This document shows, piece after piece, positions 61,664 through 64,000 of a DNA stretch of 64,000 nt (position 1 is its first letter; every line of letters starts with the position of its first letter). Source of the stretch: Compostimonas suwonensis (GTDB taxonomy: Bacteria > Actinomycetota > Actinomycetes > Actinomycetales > Microbacteriaceae); contig NZ_PGFB01000005.1 of assembly GCF_002797855.1 (NCBI RefSeq), positions 186,001-250,000 on the forward strand, given 5' to 3'. A program made the translations under genes and the position numbers. Under the pieces are notes generated by a model. It did no database searches. It saw nothing but the letters and a program-made list of their open reading frames with translations, and was not told the DNA's origin.

Positions 61664-62402
61664 GGCGACGGACGCAGGGGCCCTGACCGGGCTGCTCACC
61701 GGAAAGACCGTCTGGGTGACCGGCGCGGGGGGCACGATCGGCGCCGGCATCGTACGGGCGTGCGAGAACGCGGGCGCTCGAGTGATCGGCACCGGGCTCT
61801 CGCCGAACGACCCGTCGATCGAGGTCTGCGACGTGCGCGACTCCGCGAGCATCGACGGATTCGTCGACTCGGTCTGGGATCGCTACGGCAGCCTCGATGT
61901 GCTCGTCAACAATGCCGCCGTCACCGTGCGCAAAGACATCCTCGAGGTGACCGAGGCGGAGTGGGAGAACATCTTCGCCGTCAACGTCAAGGGCACGTTC
62001 CTGTGCAGCCAGGCCGTCGCGCGACGGCTTGTGGACGCCGGCAGGCCGGGATCGATCGTCAACATCTCGTCGATCAACGCATCGGTCGCGCACGCCGCCA
62101 CGGTCGCCTACGCCGCCACAAAAGGCGCGATCCAGACGATGAGCTACGGTCTCGCGGTCGCGCTCGGGCCACACGGCATCCGTGTCAACGTCGTCGCCCC
62201 CGGTACCGTCGAGAGCAACCTCAACGCCGAACGCTGGACGGTTCCCGGCAACCGCGAGAAGGCGACGGAGCGCACTCCGCTCGGCCGGCTGGGCCTTGCT
62301 GAAGACATCGCCCCGACCGTGGTGTTCCTCGCGTCGGACATGTCCTCGTACACGACGGGCGCGGTCGTGCACGTCGACGGGGGCAAGCTGCGGCTCGCCT
62401 GA
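61656..62402 (+). CDS. Short-chain dehydrogenase/reductase
   Basis: A 248-residue classical SDR. It has the cofactor loop VTGAGGTIGAG near residue 20, VLVNNAAV near 82, catalytic Ser in VNISSINA near 134 and Y-x3-K in YAATKGA near 150, plus the C-terminal VDGG. Predicted to oxidise a hydroxyl or reduce a keto group in the island pathway. The only usable start is TTG at 61656, inside the end of the lactonase gene; no in-frame ATG or GTG exists before the cofactor motif. Last gene of the operon. Confidence 0.88.
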   Translation: MPEATDAGALTGLLTGKTVWVTGAGGTIGAGIVRACENAGARVIGTGLSPNDPSIEVCDVRDSASIDGFVDSVWDRYGSLDVLVNNAAVTVRKDILEVTEAEWENIFAVNVKGTFLCSQAVARRLVDAGRPGSIVNISSINASVAHAATVAYAATKGAIQTMSYGLAVALGPHGIRVNVVAPGTVESNLNAERWTVPGNREKATERTPLGRLGLAEDIAPTVVFLASDMSSYTTGAVVHVDGGKLRLA

Positions 62403-62432
62403 GCTTCGGCGAGAGCACCGACCACCGACTCC

Positions 62433-62504
62433 GGCATCCGTTCGCGGGCCCGACCCCTCGCCCTCCGAACGGGGTGAGATGCTCACGCGCCGCGAACGGA
62501 TGCC
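62433..62504. terminator. 15-bp inverted repeat between converging genes
   Basis: GGCATCCGTTCGCGG at 62433-62447 is perfectly complementary to 62490-62504, with a 42-nt loop that can fold further. It lies between the converging SDR and mqo genes. No T-run; a bidirectional terminator is likely from its position. Confidence 0.5.
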
Positions 62505-62575
62505 GCGACGACGGGCGTACCGCAGAAACCGTCCTGTTCCGCCCGCACGCGCCCCGGCCGGCATCGCGCCGGCGC

Positions 62576-64000
62576 CTACGCCGTGAGCCCCAGAACCTCC
62601 GCCGTGGCGGCGAGCGACTCGGCCGCGCGCTCCGGGTCGTCTGAGAGCACCGTGCCGTAGCTCGGCACCATCTCGCGCAGCTTCGGCTCCCACTCCGCTA
62701 TGTGGTCGGGGAAGCAGGTCGCGACGAGGTCGAACATGATGGGCGCCGCCGTCGAGGCGCCCGGAGACGCACCGAGCAGGCCGGAGATCGTGCCGTCGGC
62801 CGAGGTGATGACCTCGGTTCCGAACTGCAGCACGCCGCCCCTCTTCGGGTCTTTCTTCATGACCTGCACACGCTGCCCTGCGGTGATGAGCTCCCAGTCC
62901 TCGTCTTTCGCCGTCGGCATGAACTCGCGCAGAGCCGCGAGCTTCTTCGAGCGGGTGGCGAGCAGCTCGCCCACGAGGTACTTGATGAGGTCGACGTTGT
63001 CGCGCGCGACGGCCAGCATGGGCCCGAGGTTGTGGGCGCGGATCGAGAAGGGCAGATCGGTGATCGACCCCGACTTGAGGAACTTGGGGCTGAATCCCGC
63101 GTACGGCCCGAAGAGCAGGGTCGCCTGGCCGTCGACGATGCGTGTGTCGAGGTGCGGAACCGACATGGGCGGCGCGCCCTTGCCCGCCTTGCCGTAGACC
63201 TTCGCCTTGTGCTGCGCGACGATCTCCGGGTTGCTCGTGCGGAAGAACTGCCCGCTGATCGGGAAGCCTCCGAAGCCCTTGATCTCGGGGATGCCCGACT
63301 TCTGCAGCAGTTCGAGAGCACCGCCGCCCGCCCCCACGAACACGAAGCGAGCGGTCACCTCCTCGGTGGTGCGCCCCACCGTGTGCAGGAGCTTGAGCTT
63401 CCAGAGCCCGTCCTTCTGCTTGCGGATGCCGCGCACCTCGCGGTTGAGGGCGAGCTCGGCGCCGTTCGCCGTGAGGTAGTCCATGAGCTGCACGGTCAGA
63501 GCGCCGAAGTCGACGTCGGTGCCGTACTCCGAGCGCGTCGCCGCGATCTTCTCTCCGGCGGCGCGCTTCGCCGTGAGGAGGGGGGTCCACTCGCCGAGGG
63601 TCGCGGCATCCGTCGTGAACTCCATGTTGTTGAAGAGCGGCTGGTCGGTGAGCGCCTCGAACCGCTTGCGCAGGTACTCGACGTTGGCCTCGCCCTGCAC
63701 GAAGGTCATGTGCGGCGTGGAGTTGATGAACCCGGTGTCGGAGAGGGCTCCGTCGCGCACGAGGTACGACCAGAACTGGCGGCTGATCTGGAACTGCTCG
63801 TTGATGCTCACAGCCTTGGCGGGGTCGACGCTGCCGTCGGGCGCCTCGGGCATGTAGTTGAGCTCGCAGAGGGCCGCGTGGCCGGTGCCCGCGTTGTTCC
63901 AGGGGTTCGAGCTCTCCTGGGCGAGTGCGCCCAGCCGCTCGTAGACGCGGATGCTCCAGTCGGGCTGCAACTGCTTGATGAGCGTTCCGAGGGTGGCACT
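62576..64000 (-). CDS. mqo: Malate:quinone oxidoreductase (5' end beyond window)
   Basis: Oxidises malate to oxaloacetate and passes electrons to quinone at the membrane, as an FAD enzyme of the citric acid cycle. The frame is open to the window end, and about 474 residues are visible; the first FAD-binding loop is missing. Visible family segments are [16 protein letters not shown] at the edge, [40 protein letters not shown] and [16 protein letters not shown] near the C-terminus. Transcribed toward the catabolic island; a 15-bp inverted repeat separates them. Confidence 0.95.
   Translation of the reverse strand, partial: SATLGTLIKQLQPDWSIRVYERLGALAQESSNPWNNAGTGHAALCELNYMPEAPDGSVDPAKAVSINEQFQISRQFWSYLVRDGALSDTGFINSTPHMTFVQGEANVEYLRKRFEALTDQPLFNNMEFTTDAATLGEWTPLLTAKRAAGEKIAATRSEYGTDVDFGALTVQLMDYLTANGAELALNREVRGIRKQKDGLWKLKLLHTVGRTTEEVTARFVFVGAGGGALELLQKSGIPEIKGFGGFPISGQFFRTSNPEIVAQHKAKVYGKAGKGAPPMSVPHLDTRIVDGQATLLFGPYAGFSPKFLKSGSITDLPFSIRAHNLGPMLAVARDNVDLIKYLVGELLATRSKKLAALREFMPTAKDEDWELITAGQRVQVMKKDPKRGGVLQFGTEVITSADGTISGLLGASPGASTAAPIMFDLVATCFPDHIAEWEPKLREMVPSYGTVLSDDPERAAESLAATAEVLGLTA

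Noticed and set aside
1-64000. tRNA or rRNA genes
   Set aside because: No segment with a TTCGA-type T-loop and matching acceptor stem was found, and no rRNA-like sequence was seen.

Overview
The window is a high-GC actinobacterial chromosome segment, most likely from a Microbacteriaceae-type organism. This rests on codon use, two sortase-type surface proteins, a Wzx/Wzy exopolysaccharide locus run by a tyrosine autokinase, a LexA-box-controlled Rv2578c-type radical SAM gene, and many genes that appear to be transcribed without a 5' leader. No phage, integrase, insertion sequence, rRNA, tRNA or CRISPR array was recognised.

Layout. 1-10.9 kb (minus strand): an exopolysaccharide locus. Read in its own direction it runs tyrosine autokinase, low-molecular-weight tyrosine phosphatase, membrane-anchored beta-propeller protein, polyprenyl sugar transferase, then a more AT-rich core of acyltransferase, polymerase and flippase, then an FrhB-like protein and a pyruvyl transferase cut by the window edge. 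11-20.8 kb: a sortase-anchored amidase, an SGNH acyltransferase, and housekeeping or unknown genes, including a heptad-repeat coiled-coil protein and a GDSL esterase. 20.8-28.8 kb: a LacI-controlled sugar operon (GH36 alpha-galactosidase, binding protein, two permeases, polyol dehydrogenase) with a pair of 17-bp operators in inverted orientation. 29-42 kb: a small alarmone synthetase, a glyoxalase-fold protein, a 1413-residue surface protein, a candidate structured RNA, a desaturase, a cold shock gene with a long leader, a glutamate-cysteine ligase-like enzyme, a CPBP protease and thymidine kinase. 42-46.7 kb: a two-component pair with an unusual double-module kinase, followed by a membrane protein fused directly to a response regulator. 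46.9-48 kb: the LexA-box radical SAM gene.

48.2-62.4 kb (plus strand) is the most distinctive region: a catabolic island with an isocitrate-lyase/PEP-mutase enzyme, three MmgE/PrpD proteins, a DUF6282 hydrolase, a GntR regulator, a complete branched-chain-type ABC importer, a 3-hydroxyisobutyrate-dehydrogenase-like enzyme, a lactonase-fold hydrolase and a short-chain dehydrogenase. Three promoters in it carry a similar TGTATG-type site just downstream of the -10 position, so it looks like one GntR regulon for importing and breaking down an unidentified branched organic acid or lactone. The window ends inside mqo (malate:quinone oxidoreductase, minus strand).

Start codons were chosen from ribosome binding sites or, in about a dozen cases, from a TANNNT box 6-7 nt before an ATG or GTG, which fits leaderless transcription. 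All functional calls come from reading motifs by eye; no database search was run.
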